Shown here piece by piece: positions 17,162 through 25,206 of a stretch of 45,178 nt of DNA; position 1 is the stretch's first letter, and every line of letters starts with the position of its first letter. The position numbers and the translations under genes were made by a program. The notes below the pieces were generated by a model. That model saw only the letters and a list, made by a program, of their open reading frames with translations, did no database searches and was not told the origin of the DNA. Source of the DNA: an uncultured Granulicella sp. (GTDB lineage: Bacteria > Acidobacteriota > Terriglobia > Terriglobales > Acidobacteriaceae); the NCBI GenBank assembly GCA_903932155.1, contig CAIZFH010000293.1, forward strand, positions 1 through 45,178. Direction: 5' to 3'.

Positions 17162-17682
17162 AGGAGTTTGCCATCGGCGAGGTCGCGGATAAGGTTGTGG
17201 TCCGCGGCGAGGAAGTCGAAGGTGGGCAGATCACCGAGGGTGGACCACTGTAGGGCGTTGAAGATGTGATTGTCCAACTCACCTGAGAAGTGGTTTACCA
17301 CGAAGAACTGTAGGTCGATGGTGGCTCCGTTGCGATAGCGGTGACGAATCTGCGCGATGCGTCGGCCGATGACGGCCTGGATGCCAAGCTCCTCCTGGAG
17401 TTCGCGGACGAGGGCTTGTTCGGCGGTTTCTCCGGGCTCGATCTTGCCCCCTGGGAACTCCCATTTGAGGCTCATCGGCTGGTCTGGACGGCGCTGGCAG
17501 ATGAGGACTTCTGTGGCTCCGCCGGGCTGATCGCCGGCTTGACGCAGGACGAGCGCCGCGGCTACCAGCCGAACAGGTTTGCGGCTCGCGTCGCCGCGAC
17601 CATCCAGTTTACGAATGCGCTCTTTCACGTGTTGATTACTATCTCCAGCCTGGAAGTTTACCGTGTCGCAGTAACTCAACAT
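17158..17682 (-). CDS. Nudix hydrolase (MutT-like)
   Basis: About 174 aa. The Nudix box is complete: GGKIEPGE, then RELQEELG (G-x5-E-x7-R-E-U-x-E-E-x-G-U). It is preceded by ICQRRPDQPMSLKWEFPGG and followed by HRYRNGATIDLQFFVV, the layout of MutT/CTP-pyrophosphohydrolase-like enzymes that clean up oxidised nucleotides such as 8-oxo-dGTP. The start is uncertain: ATG 17682 is used here, but no ribosome site is visible and the conserved fold begins only near PVRLVAAAL. It lies 143 bp after cpoB on the same strand and overlaps the tail of the convergent transporter gene by 4 bp. Confidence 0.88.
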   Translation of the reverse strand: MLSYCDTVNFQAGDSNQHVKERIRKLDGRGDASRKPVRLVAAALVLRQAGDQPGGATEVLICQRRPDQPMSLKWEFPGGKIEPGETAEQALVRELQEELGIQAVIGRRIAQIRHRYRNGATIDLQFFVVNHFSGELDNHIFNALQWSTLGDLPTFDFLAADHNLIRDLADGKLL

Positions 17683-17825
17683 TACTAGCTTAGTCGCATT
17701 TGGTGGAGGATGTTCCGGGGAAAGTGCAAGAACCGGCAATGGCAAAATCGGCGGGGCCGCTTATGGCGACGGTCAGAGGAATGACGAAGAAGCAAATTTC
17801 CATTGGTGATGAAAATGAGAATGGG

Positions 17826-18875
17826 CTACTGGGTTGCTCGTCGAGGGACGACGGGGACACCCATACCGCTGAGCCTGCCGCGTGCCTGGGCGGCTTCAGG
17901 AGTGCTGGGGAAGCGGGTAATAAGGGCGCGCAGTTCCGTAATGCCGGCCTCGCGCTTGTTGGTCTCGAAGAGGGCCTGACCTTTGTGGAGATGCGAGACA
18001 GGAGCTTTGGGGCTGTTGGGGAACTGGGCGAGGACGCGGTCGTATTCCTTGATGGCGCTCGCATACTTGCCGCTTCGATAGTCGATCTCCGCCAGGTAGT
18101 AGAGGGAGTTGCCGGCGTAGGGGTCTGTTGGATAGGCACTGACGACGGCGGTGAATTCCGTGGAGGCTAGCGCATAGCTGGCGGCCATGTAATCGCTGAG
18201 CGCTGTCTTGTAGAGAGATGCCGCGGAGGGTGTACCGGGCGCGGCCAGTGGGCTACGGGATGCCAGCGTGGTACGCGAGGCTGGCGTAGGAGTGGTGGAC
18301 GGATTGTTGGCACCCATTGGAGGCGCAATGTGGGACGGAGTGCTCATAGACATGGGATAACCGCTATTGGAGGTGGGAGCGGTTCCGGTGGGCTGGGTGG
18401 ATGGGAGGGAGTTGTCGGTTGGCTGAGCAGCAGCTCCGGGTGCGGCTGGATTGGGCGGAGCGAGGTTTTGCAGGGCGGCGTCGATGGACTGCTGCTGGTC
18501 CTGCACGGATTTGAGGCCCTTTTCCAGGTTGTTGAGGCGCGCCTTGACCTCGTCGAGCGAATCGCTGAGGGTCTGCATCTGGGTGGTGAACTGGTCGAGC
18601 TTGGCGTTGGTGGAGTCGTGTTGCGTGGCCATCTGTTGCTGCAGCGTGCTGATAGAGAGCGACATTTTATTGACTGAGTCGGCGGTTTGCTGCACCAGGT
18701 CCTTGAGGACACCCATGCGCTCGTCGTTGGACTGCTGGAGGCGTGCTACAGCGGTTTGCAGTTCCTGGACCTGGGTCTGAAGCTGGACCATGTCCTTGTT
18801 GACGGCATGGGCCTGCGGCGCGACGAGGGCGAGAAGGAGGAGAGCACAGGCGAATCGGGGACGGAGTTGAATCAT
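17826..18875 (-). CDS. cpoB: Tol-Pal system protein CpoB (YbgF)
   Basis: A 349-aa periplasmic protein. A signal peptide ends near QAHA (residue 24). A coiled coil spans about 28-135 (MVQLQTQVQELQTAVARLQQ), then a Pro/Thr/Ser-rich linker to about 225, then TPR repeats at about 230-345 (SLYYLAEIDYRSGKYASAIKEYDRVLAQFPNSPKAP). This is the YbgF/CpoB architecture; the protein coordinates outer-membrane constriction with cell-wall synthesis at division. The linker is long and low in complexity. It is the last gene of the tol-pal set, 193 bp after pal on the same strand. Confidence 0.9.
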   Translation of the reverse strand: MIQLRPRFACALLLLALVAPQAHAVNKDMVQLQTQVQELQTAVARLQQSNDERMGVLKDLVQQTADSVNKMSLSISTLQQQMATQHDSTNAKLDQFTTQMQTLSDSLDEVKARLNNLEKGLKSVQDQQQSIDAALQNLAPPNPAAPGAAAQPTDNSLPSTQPTGTAPTSNSGYPMSMSTPSHIAPPMGANNPSTTPTPASRTTLASRSPLAAPGTPSAASLYKTALSDYMAASYALASTEFTAVVSAYPTDPYAGNSLYYLAEIDYRSGKYASAIKEYDRVLAQFPNSPKAPVSHLHKGQALFETNKREAGITELRALITRFPSTPEAAQARGRLSGMGVPVVPRRATQ

Positions 18876-19068
18876 AGGACATTTACCTCAGGTGCAGAAT
18901 CGTTGGTCCCAAAAGAGCGGAGTACGAATTCCGTGGGTGGAACGGTTCGAGCGGTTGTGTCGCGGCCTATGCATCGGGGTCCTTTGACTCCGTATGTCGC
19001 AAAAGGCGCGTCACACTCCGCTCAGGATGACTGCGTTCGATTGTTGAACCATCAACCATGTTCTTGCG

Positions 19069-19863
19069 CTAGCGGTCGAGCGAGAACTGGGCGCGCCGGT
19101 TCTGCTGCCAACATGCCTCGGTCTCATCGGTGCAGAACTGTTTCTCCTTGCCGTAGCTTACGACGCGGATGCGCGCGGGCGCGACTCCGGCATTGACCAG
19201 CGCGGTCTTGGCGGAGTTGGCACGATTCTCTCCAAGGGCCAGGTTGTACTCGGCTGAACCACGGTCGTCGCAGTATCCACCGATGACGAGGCGGATTTCA
19301 GGATGCGCGACGAGGTAGGAAGCAGACTTGACGGCGGATGCCTGGGCATCGGGGCGGAGGTCGGAGCTGTCATAGTCGTAGAAGATGTCGGCGACACTCT
19401 CGTGGAAGGCGGTCTCGGATCCCATGTCGGCGGTTGCCGTGGTATCGGGGGGGGCGACAGGCGCGACAGGGATGCGCACAGTGACGCGGACACTAGCTTC
19501 TACGGAGCCGCCATCGCCCTTGGCGGTGAGATGGAAGTTGGTGGATGTAGCGGGCGAGACGGTCTGCGTGCCGTTGGGATTGACCGGGCCGATGTTGTCG
19601 ATTGTGGCCGTGGTGGCATCCGTGGTGCGCCAGTTGAGGACGACGGATTGTCCGACGTCGATGGCCGCTGGATCCGCGGTGAGGGTTGCCGTCGGCATGG
19701 GCGGCAGCGGCGCGGGAGTAGGAGCGAGCGCGTCCGGAGTCTGGGTGCTGGCGACGTTCTTGTGGCAGCCGGAGACCGTAGCGAGCGCGACCGCCAGTAA
19801 CAGGGCGGAACGGATTGGCCCGCTAAGGAAGGACTTCGGCTGAAACGAGTGCATGTAGGTCAT
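19069..19863 (-). CDS. pal: Peptidoglycan-associated lipoprotein Pal with extra Ig-like domain
   Basis: A 264-aa outer-membrane lipoprotein. The start at 19863 is chosen because AGGAGATAACG lies directly upstream; a start at 19944 adds 27 unlikely residues. The signal peptide ends in lipobox TVSGC (Cys33). Residues about 50-130 form an Ig-like/PKD-type beta domain (LTADPAAIDVGQSVVLNWRT; TNFHLTAKGDGG), absent from the usual ~170-aa Pal. The C-terminal OmpA-like domain, about 150-264, has GGYCDDRGSAEYNLALGENRA, which binds diaminopimelate in peptidoglycan. It lies between tolB and cpoB. Confidence 0.93.
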   Translation of the reverse strand: MTYMHSFQPKSFLSGPIRSALLLAVALATVSGCHKNVASTQTPDALAPTPAPLPPMPTATLTADPAAIDVGQSVVLNWRTTDATTATIDNIGPVNPNGTQTVSPATSTNFHLTAKGDGGSVEASVRVTVRIPVAPVAPPDTTATADMGSETAFHESVADIFYDYDSSDLRPDAQASAVKSASYLVAHPEIRLVIGGYCDDRGSAEYNLALGENRANSAKTALVNAGVAPARIRVVSYGKEKQFCTDETEACWQQNRRAQFSLDR

Positions 19864-20013
19864 CGTTATCTCCTGCGTTGCCAATGCTACATCCAACTGC
19901 GATTCCAAAGCAGTATCTAACAGCGGGGCCAACGGCGTATCCATTCTATGTTACTGAAAATCAAGATAACAGGCATAGAAGATTGTGGGGAGGCAGAATT
20001 TCCATATGGGGAG

Positions 20014-21411
20014 CTATTTCCAACTCCAGTTGGGCATATCGGCGGAGGGATCTGTAAGGGGGCGCTTTTGCGGGTTATCAGGGGCAGCGAGCAAAGTCCA
20101 AATGCGCGTGTGGTCGGCGCGGCCGTCGGCAGAGTTCGCGTAGGCGATGTGGCGGCCGTCGGGCGACCATGTAGGGAAGTCGCAGCGGCCACCATCGTGA
20201 GTCATCTGGGTCCATTTTTTTGTGGCGACATCCATGATGTAGATGTCCTGTCCACCGGGCGCACCGGGGCCATACTTGCGGTCCCAGGCGAATGCGATAG
20301 TCTGACCGTTGGGCGACCAGGAGGGCGAGGAGGCGTACCCCCCGTCGGTCATTAGCTGCACGCTGGAGCCGTCGGAGTTCATGATGTAGAGCTGGGGCAG
20401 GCCAGTGCGTCCGCTGATGAAGGCGATCTGTGCTCCGGTCTTGGGGTTGTAGGCGGGAGAACTGGCATCGCGGAAGTTGGTGATTTGGCTGGCAAGATTG
20501 CCGTTGGAGTCGGAGATCCTAATGTTAAAGGAGCCGTTGGGTGCGGCGGCGTATGCCAGTTTGTTGCCGCTGGGATCCCAGGCGGGAGTCTGGGAGCTGA
20601 CGCTGCCGGTGGGAAAGTTGACGTACCGGTCGAGGATGAGTGAGTACATCTTGAGCTGAACGCCGTATTTGCCGAAGGAGGCGAAGGCCAGACGGGTGTT
20701 GTCAGGCGAGATGCGGGGCGAAATGGAGTCGGTGCCGAGGTGGGTGATGGCGTGCTGGTTGGCGCCGTCGTAGTCCATGGCCCAGATCTCCTTAGTGAAA
20801 GGGCCGAGAATCTTGACATAGTAGATTTTGGTTTCGGCGATGCCGGGGATTCCTCCGCCCAGGCGATAGATGATCTCGTCTGCGAAGCGGTGCGCAACCT
20901 GGCGGGCAGAGTCGGCAGAGGCTTCCTCGCTGTACACCTTGGCGAGTACCTGTGGGTACTGGAGGTTCTTGGCGTCGAAGAGGAAGCCATTGACGACGAG
21001 CTTGCCTGCGGTAACGCCGAGTGAACCGAAAGCGACCATGGCTGCGCCGGCTGGCGCGTTGGAGTAGCTCTGTAGTTGGACCTCAGAGGGCGTGCCGGGA
21101 TTGCCGGGCGGCATCAGGCTCTTGGACACGATGTCGAAGATGCCGGCGGAGGCGAGGTCGGCGTAGAGCGTGGTGTCGAAGGTCTGCTTGAAGGTGGTGA
21201 TCTGTGGGTCGGCGGCGACGAGCGGCTTGAAGTCGGCGACGGCGATGCGGATGGATGTGACTCCATTGCTGGTTCCGGTGAGGACATTGTCCTGACCCAT
21301 GGCTTGCGTTGCCAGCAGGGCAAGAGATGCTGCCAGAGCCAGAAACAGGAGGACCACTATGGATCGGAATGGGACGGAGTGCCGTCGGAATGTGCGGGTC
21401 GTTCTATCCAT
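20014..21411 (-). CDS. tolB: Tol-Pal system protein TolB
   Basis: A 465-aa periplasmic protein. A signal peptide (IVVLLFLALAASLALLATQAMGQ) precedes the N-terminal domain (about 45-190), where RIAVADFKPL is the typical TolB strand. A six-bladed beta-propeller of PD40 repeats follows (ISPDNTRLAFASFG, WDPSGNKLAYAAA, WSPNGQTIAFAWD, WSPDGRHIAYANS). TolB links Pal to the inner-membrane TolQRA complex. ATG 21411 (AGAGAG upstream) is preferred to 21504. Its stop lies 150 bp before pal. Confidence 0.94.
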   Translation of the reverse strand: MDRTTRTFRRHSVPFRSIVVLLFLALAASLALLATQAMGQDNVLTGTSNGVTSIRIAVADFKPLVAADPQITTFKQTFDTTLYADLASAGIFDIVSKSLMPPGNPGTPSEVQLQSYSNAPAGAAMVAFGSLGVTAGKLVVNGFLFDAKNLQYPQVLAKVYSEEASADSARQVAHRFADEIIYRLGGGIPGIAETKIYYVKILGPFTKEIWAMDYDGANQHAITHLGTDSISPRISPDNTRLAFASFGKYGVQLKMYSLILDRYVNFPTGSVSSQTPAWDPSGNKLAYAAAPNGSFNIRISDSNGNLASQITNFRDASSPAYNPKTGAQIAFISGRTGLPQLYIMNSDGSSVQLMTDGGYASSPSWSPNGQTIAFAWDRKYGPGAPGGQDIYIMDVATKKWTQMTHDGGRCDFPTWSPDGRHIAYANSADGRADHTRIWTLLAAPDNPQKRPLTDPSADMPNWSWK

Positions 21412-21544
21412 GCTCTCTATGGTAGACGGTCGAAATGAATCTTTGGTTGTAGAGGGAGTGTGGAGAACATACTGAGTGAAGGGGGATGGGGTTGCTACGA
21501 ACAAATACAGAGATTCTGGCTGCGCCTGGATGAGGACTTCATTC

Positions 21545-22354
21545 CTATGGACGGGGGGGTGGATCGAAGTAGTATGTGACGGTGATGTTAGAGCCAGTAT
21601 AGGCGTCGGGCAGAGGACCGAAGGTATCGATATGGCGGACGGCGTTGAGAGCGGTCATATCGAGGGTGGCGTCGCCGCTGCGCTGGTCGATGCGGATGTT
21701 CGTGAGTGAGCCGTCGCGCTGAACCTGAAATTTGATGAAGACGCGGTGGCCGGCGGCCTGGGGATCGAGCATGTTGGTGTACCACTGTGCGGCAACCTTC
21801 TGGGTAATCTGCTGGACGTAGTACGCGAAGCGTGTACCGAAGGCGGAGTCCGTCGTACTGACGCTGACGGTACCAGCTTTGGTCTGGGTTGCGCTCATCG
21901 CGACGTTGAGTCCAGTGGCTTCGCCGGTCTGAACCTGATTGGGATTGACCTGTGTGGGCTGGGGATGGAGCGGCGGGGCTGGAGCGGACTTGTCAGCGGT
22001 TTTGAGCGGCTTGACGGACTTGGTGGGGATGGCGATGGCGTCTGGCGGGGGAGCTTCCACGGTGTGCGCCTTGGAGGTGATGGGCGCTGGCGAGGGGTTG
22101 TCTGTGGCGAGTACGTTGTTGGAATCCATGGGCTGCTTGGGCGGCAGGGGAATGTCTGCGACCATGGTGGCCTGGATGGCGCCAGAGGTAGCGCCTGCTT
22201 CTCCCCAGTTCTGGCCGGAATGCAAGAACCAGGCCCAGCAGAGAACCAGCGCGGTAAGGCTGACGTGCAGAAAGAGTGAGCCAGCAAAGCCGCCGCCCAA
22301 CCGATCGTCTCCGTGGGCGATGTTGATGGCGCGGGTTGCGATCTGTGTTTCCAT
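21545..22354 (-). CDS. tolA: TolA/TonB-like energy transducer
   Basis: A 269-aa bitopic inner-membrane protein. There is a single membrane segment near residues 23-45 (GSLFLHVSLTALVLCWAWFL), a Pro-rich periplasmic linker (about 65-150; PAPPLHPQPTQVNPNQ), and a C-terminal TonB/TolA-type domain of about 95 residues (FAYYVQQITQKVAAQWYTNML; VFIKFQVQRDGSLTNIRID). Its place between tolR and tolB makes the TolA role likely, carrying proton-motive energy from TolQR to TolB-Pal. Gene name follows context because the sequence looks as much TonB as TolA. Confidence 0.85.
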   Translation of the reverse strand: METQIATRAINIAHGDDRLGGGFAGSLFLHVSLTALVLCWAWFLHSGQNWGEAGATSGAIQATMVADIPLPPKQPMDSNNVLATDNPSPAPITSKAHTVEAPPPDAIAIPTKSVKPLKTADKSAPAPPLHPQPTQVNPNQVQTGEATGLNVAMSATQTKAGTVSVSTTDSAFGTRFAYYVQQITQKVAAQWYTNMLDPQAAGHRVFIKFQVQRDGSLTNIRIDQRSGDATLDMTALNAVRHIDTFGPLPDAYTGSNITVTYYFDPPPRP

Positions 22355-22395
22355 GGGATGTGGACGGCTGAGTGTAGTGTGTGCCTGGTTACGAG

Positions 22396-22860
22396 TTATT
22401 TTGATGCCGTGTCAGACGCAGGGGTAGATTCCAGCGGCTGGGTGACGATACTGATGTTGGTGATGCCTGCACGTTTGACTGCGTCCATGACGGAGGCGAA
22501 TGCGCCGAAGGGAACTTTTTCGTCGGCGCGCAGGTAGATGACTCGCTTGGCCGGATCGCCGCGGCCGACGTTGCGCAGTTGCGCGGTGAGGTCGGTGAGG
22601 TTGATTGGTTGGTCGGCCCCCGTGGTTTGAAGGAAAACTTTCTGGTCCTTGTCGATGGTTACGACGGTGCGCTGCTCGGTGAGCTGGTTGACGGTGCGGG
22701 TGTGCGGCACGGCGACATTGATGCCGGACTGCAGCACCGGGGCGGTGATCATGAAGATGATGAGAAGCACGAGGACGACGTCGACCAGCGGAGTGATGTT
22801 GATATCGGCCAGCGCGGTCTGGGTGCGAGTCTGGCCTCCGCTTCTGGTGGAGAAGGCCAT
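22396..22860 (-). CDS. tolR: TolR/ExbD-family biopolymer transport protein
   Basis: A 154-aa protein with an N-terminal cytoplasmic stretch, one membrane helix INITPLVDVVLVLLIIFMIT (about 20-40) containing the essential Asp, and a periplasmic ExbD domain (VPHTRTVNQLTEQRTVVTI; VIYLRADEKVPFGAFASVMD). With TolQ it forms the proton channel that energises TolA. It starts 2 bp after the tolQ stop, so the two are translationally linked. Confidence 0.93.
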   Translation of the reverse strand: MAFSTRSGGQTRTQTALADINITPLVDVVLVLLIIFMITAPVLQSGINVAVPHTRTVNQLTEQRTVVTIDKDQKVFLQTTGADQPINLTDLTAQLRNVGRGDPAKRVIYLRADEKVPFGAFASVMDAVKRAGITNISIVTQPLESTPASDTASK

Positions 22861-22862
22861 GG

Positions 22863-23660
22863 TTAGAAGGTCCTCGGACGGGGCTGCGTGGCGGCGAGAT
22901 TATCGGGTGGAGGCGGCGGGGTAAGCAGGGCTGCATTCTCGATGGCGTTGAGCAGTTCGCGGCCGAAGTCGTCCATGCGGGAGGCGAAGTCGCGCAACTG
23001 GGCAGTGAGCTGGTTGTAACCGACCAGTGCTGGGATGGCGACGGCGAGGCCAGCGGCGGTGGTGATGAGGGCCTCGGAGATGCCGGGCGCGACCGAGCGG
23101 AGGGTTGCGGCGCCGGTGGTACCGAGGCCGTGGAATGCATCGATGATGCCCCATACGGTTCCGAAGAGGCCGACGAAGGTGGCACCGTTGGCGATGGTGG
23201 CGAGCCATGTCATGTGCGTCTCCATGGCGGTGAGGGCCTCGGAGGATGCGGTCTGGGCGGCGCGCTCGAGGGCGATGGGGTTGCGCGGAGTGCCGCGGCC
23301 ACCACTCTGGCGCTGGTACTCATCGTTAATCTCGTTGAAGACAGAGACCAGAGGGCTGGGCTGGTAGTTGCTAGCGACGGAGGCGATCTCGGAGAGGCGT
23401 CCAGACTTGCGGAAGGCACGGAGAAAGCTCTGGCTCTGGCGGCGCGCGCGACCGAATCGACGCCACTTGGAGAGCATGATGGCCCAGGAAAAGATGCTGG
23501 CGATGAGCAGAATGATGAGGACGGCGAAGGCGATAGGGCCGGAGTTGCGCACCATCTCCATGATGGCGTTGCTGGAGGCGGCAACAGGCGGCACGGTGGC
23601 GTCCTCCTGAAAGAAGAAGAGCGCAAGTGTGAGCGGCGAGGCTAAAGGAGGCAAAATCAT
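22863..23660 (-). CDS. tolQ: TolQ/ExbB-family proton channel protein
   Basis: About 265 aa with three membrane helices: near 35-55 (GPIAFAVLIILLIASIFSWA), 145-170 (TWLATIANGATFVGLFGTVWG), and 190-215 (EALITTAAGLAVAIPALVGYN). The MotA/TolQ/ExbB signature GLFGTVWGIIDAFHGLG is present. It is the first gene of the tol-pal run. ATG 23660 is the likely start, since the 28 residues added by a start at 23744 look unlike a membrane-protein N-terminus. The promoter should lie in 23661-23771, divergent from the next gene. Confidence 0.92.
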   Translation of the reverse strand: MILPPLASPLTLALFFFQEDATVPPVAASSNAIMEMVRNSGPIAFAVLIILLIASIFSWAIMLSKWRRFGRARRQSQSFLRAFRKSGRLSEIASVASNYQPSPLVSVFNEINDEYQRQSGGRGTPRNPIALERAAQTASSEALTAMETHMTWLATIANGATFVGLFGTVWGIIDAFHGLGTTGAATLRSVAPGISEALITTAAGLAVAIPALVGYNQLTAQLRDFASRMDDFGRELLNAIENAALLTPPPPPDNLAATQPRPRTF

Positions 23661-23771
23661 TAGCTCTATTGTAAGGCGTGGGGAGAGGAGGGGTGGATAC
23701 GCGTGTATATGGGATGGTTCGAGAAATATCTTGATCGCATGCATATTGCGGTCTAGATTATTGAGGATTGC

Positions 23772-25109
23772 ATGAAAGCATATGGAGGCGACGTGAACTA
23801 TTGGATGGATGGGATCAGGGTCAATGGGCAGGCTGCCAGGACATGGCGTGGAGTTGGGCTGGGTCTGGTGCTGTTGACGGCTCTGGCTGGGACGGTTTGG
23901 GCACAGGGACGAGGGCAGGGCGGCGGGATGCAGGGCGGCGGGATGCAGGGACGGGGGCAGGCCGGGCCGGGTGGAGGACCACAGGCGGCAGCTCAGGTCA
24001 TTCCACCGCCTACAGGAGGGACCGCGGAAAACCCATCCGGGTTACCACATGCACTGGGGAGCGACACGTTAGCCCAGGTCTTGCAGCGGAACCTGATTGC
24101 AACGATGGCAGTGAATGCGAAGAATGAACCCTTGACTCCGTTGCATCTGCGCTACGAGCTGAAGATAACGGACTACAAGAACAAAGAGCACGCCGGCACC
24201 TACGAGACGTGGATCAGCAAAGACGGGACGCACACAGTAATCCATACAGATGCTTACGACGACAGCGATCTGACGAAGGGCGATGGCGTATGGGCGCTGG
24301 AAAAAGGACTGCGGCCTCTGCGGATCATGGAATTTGCGGAAGTACACATGATGTATCGCAGCGTGCTGGCGACAGCCATGCGCGGCGATCAAAAGATGAA
24401 GGAGCGTACGGTGGATGGCGTCACGCTGACCTGCGGAGGGGACGACAGTCGAGGCGCTGTCTGCTTCGACGCTGCGACTGGGTATGTGTCGCTTGTCATC
24501 AAGGACGCGGAGAAGGTTGCGTACGAGGGCTGGAAGCAGGTTGGCCCGCTGCATTTGGCTACCACGGTGCGCAAGACCTATGGGAAACATGAGCTGTTCG
24601 AGGCGAAGCTGACGGACGCGTCGGTTGACGTATCCGCGGAAGCTCTGGCCGTTCCGGCAGGGGCGATTCAAGAGCCGGCAGGCACGAGGATGGATGAGCA
24701 GCGTGGATTAGTATTCCGTGCGGAAGCTCACCCACAGCTGCCTATGAATATGAGGAAGCCAGGTGGGCCTCAGCCCGTCCCGGACGTCGCCGGGCAGGCT
24801 CAACTGAGAGTTTGGGTGGATGAAAAGGGGATGGTATCGAAGGCCGTGGTGGAGGATGCCGACGATAAAGATGCCGCGGACGCTGGCTACTCCCGGGCAA
24901 CATTGTTGCAGTTTATTCCGAATGTGGAGAACGGAAAACCTGCGAGCTTTGAAACAAGCTACTACAAGCGAGGCGCGGGCGGCGGCGGTGGCGGCGGAAT
25001 GCGCGGAGGCGGCGGAAGAGGCGGTGGCGGCGGCGGAATGGGTGGTGGTGGCGGTGAGGGTGGTGGTGGCGAAGGTGGTGGGGGCGGAGGAGCGCCGGAA
25101 GGGCAGTAA
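23772..25109 (+). CDS. Exported TonB-C-like protein with glycine-rich N- and C-terminal segments
   Basis: A 445-aa protein of unknown function. A signal peptide ends near GTVWAQG (residue 46), followed by a Gly/Gln-rich stretch with a duplicated GGGMQ motif. A middle region (about 100-310) with many beta strands is not recognised. A TonB-C-like segment lies at about 340-400 (GQAQLRVWVDEKGMVSKAVVEDA). The last 45 residues are almost pure Gly with occasional Met, Arg and Glu. ATG 23772 has GAGG 8 nt upstream; a GTG at 23793 with GGAGG 4 nt upstream is an equally good start. It is divergent from tolQ and upstream of recN, in no obvious operon. Confidence 0.75.
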   Translation: MKAYGGDVNYWMDGIRVNGQAARTWRGVGLGLVLLTALAGTVWAQGRGQGGGMQGGGMQGRGQAGPGGGPQAAAQVIPPPTGGTAENPSGLPHALGSDTLAQVLQRNLIATMAVNAKNEPLTPLHLRYELKITDYKNKEHAGTYETWISKDGTHTVIHTDAYDDSDLTKGDGVWALEKGLRPLRIMEFAEVHMMYRSVLATAMRGDQKMKERTVDGVTLTCGGDDSRGAVCFDAATGYVSLVIKDAEKVAYEGWKQVGPLHLATTVRKTYGKHELFEAKLTDASVDVSAEALAVPAGAIQEPAGTRMDEQRGLVFRAEAHPQLPMNMRKPGGPQPVPDVAGQAQLRVWVDEKGMVSKAVVEDADDKDAADAGYSRATLLQFIPNVENGKPASFETSYYKRGAGGGGGGGMRGGGGRGGGGGGMGGGGGEGGGGEGGGGGGAPEGQ

Positions 25110-25206
25110 GCAAAATGCGTGATAGGAGTGATACTGCTCCACGATACGATGGATCGCTTGGATTGCGCTGACGTGCTAGGCTTTCGCTGAGTGGTGAGGC
25201 GAACGG

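Noticed and set aside
23907-23950. 15-bp direct repeats near the start of the 23772 gene as a possible attachment site
   Set aside because: They encode the duplicated GGGMQ protein motif and are explained as coding repeats.
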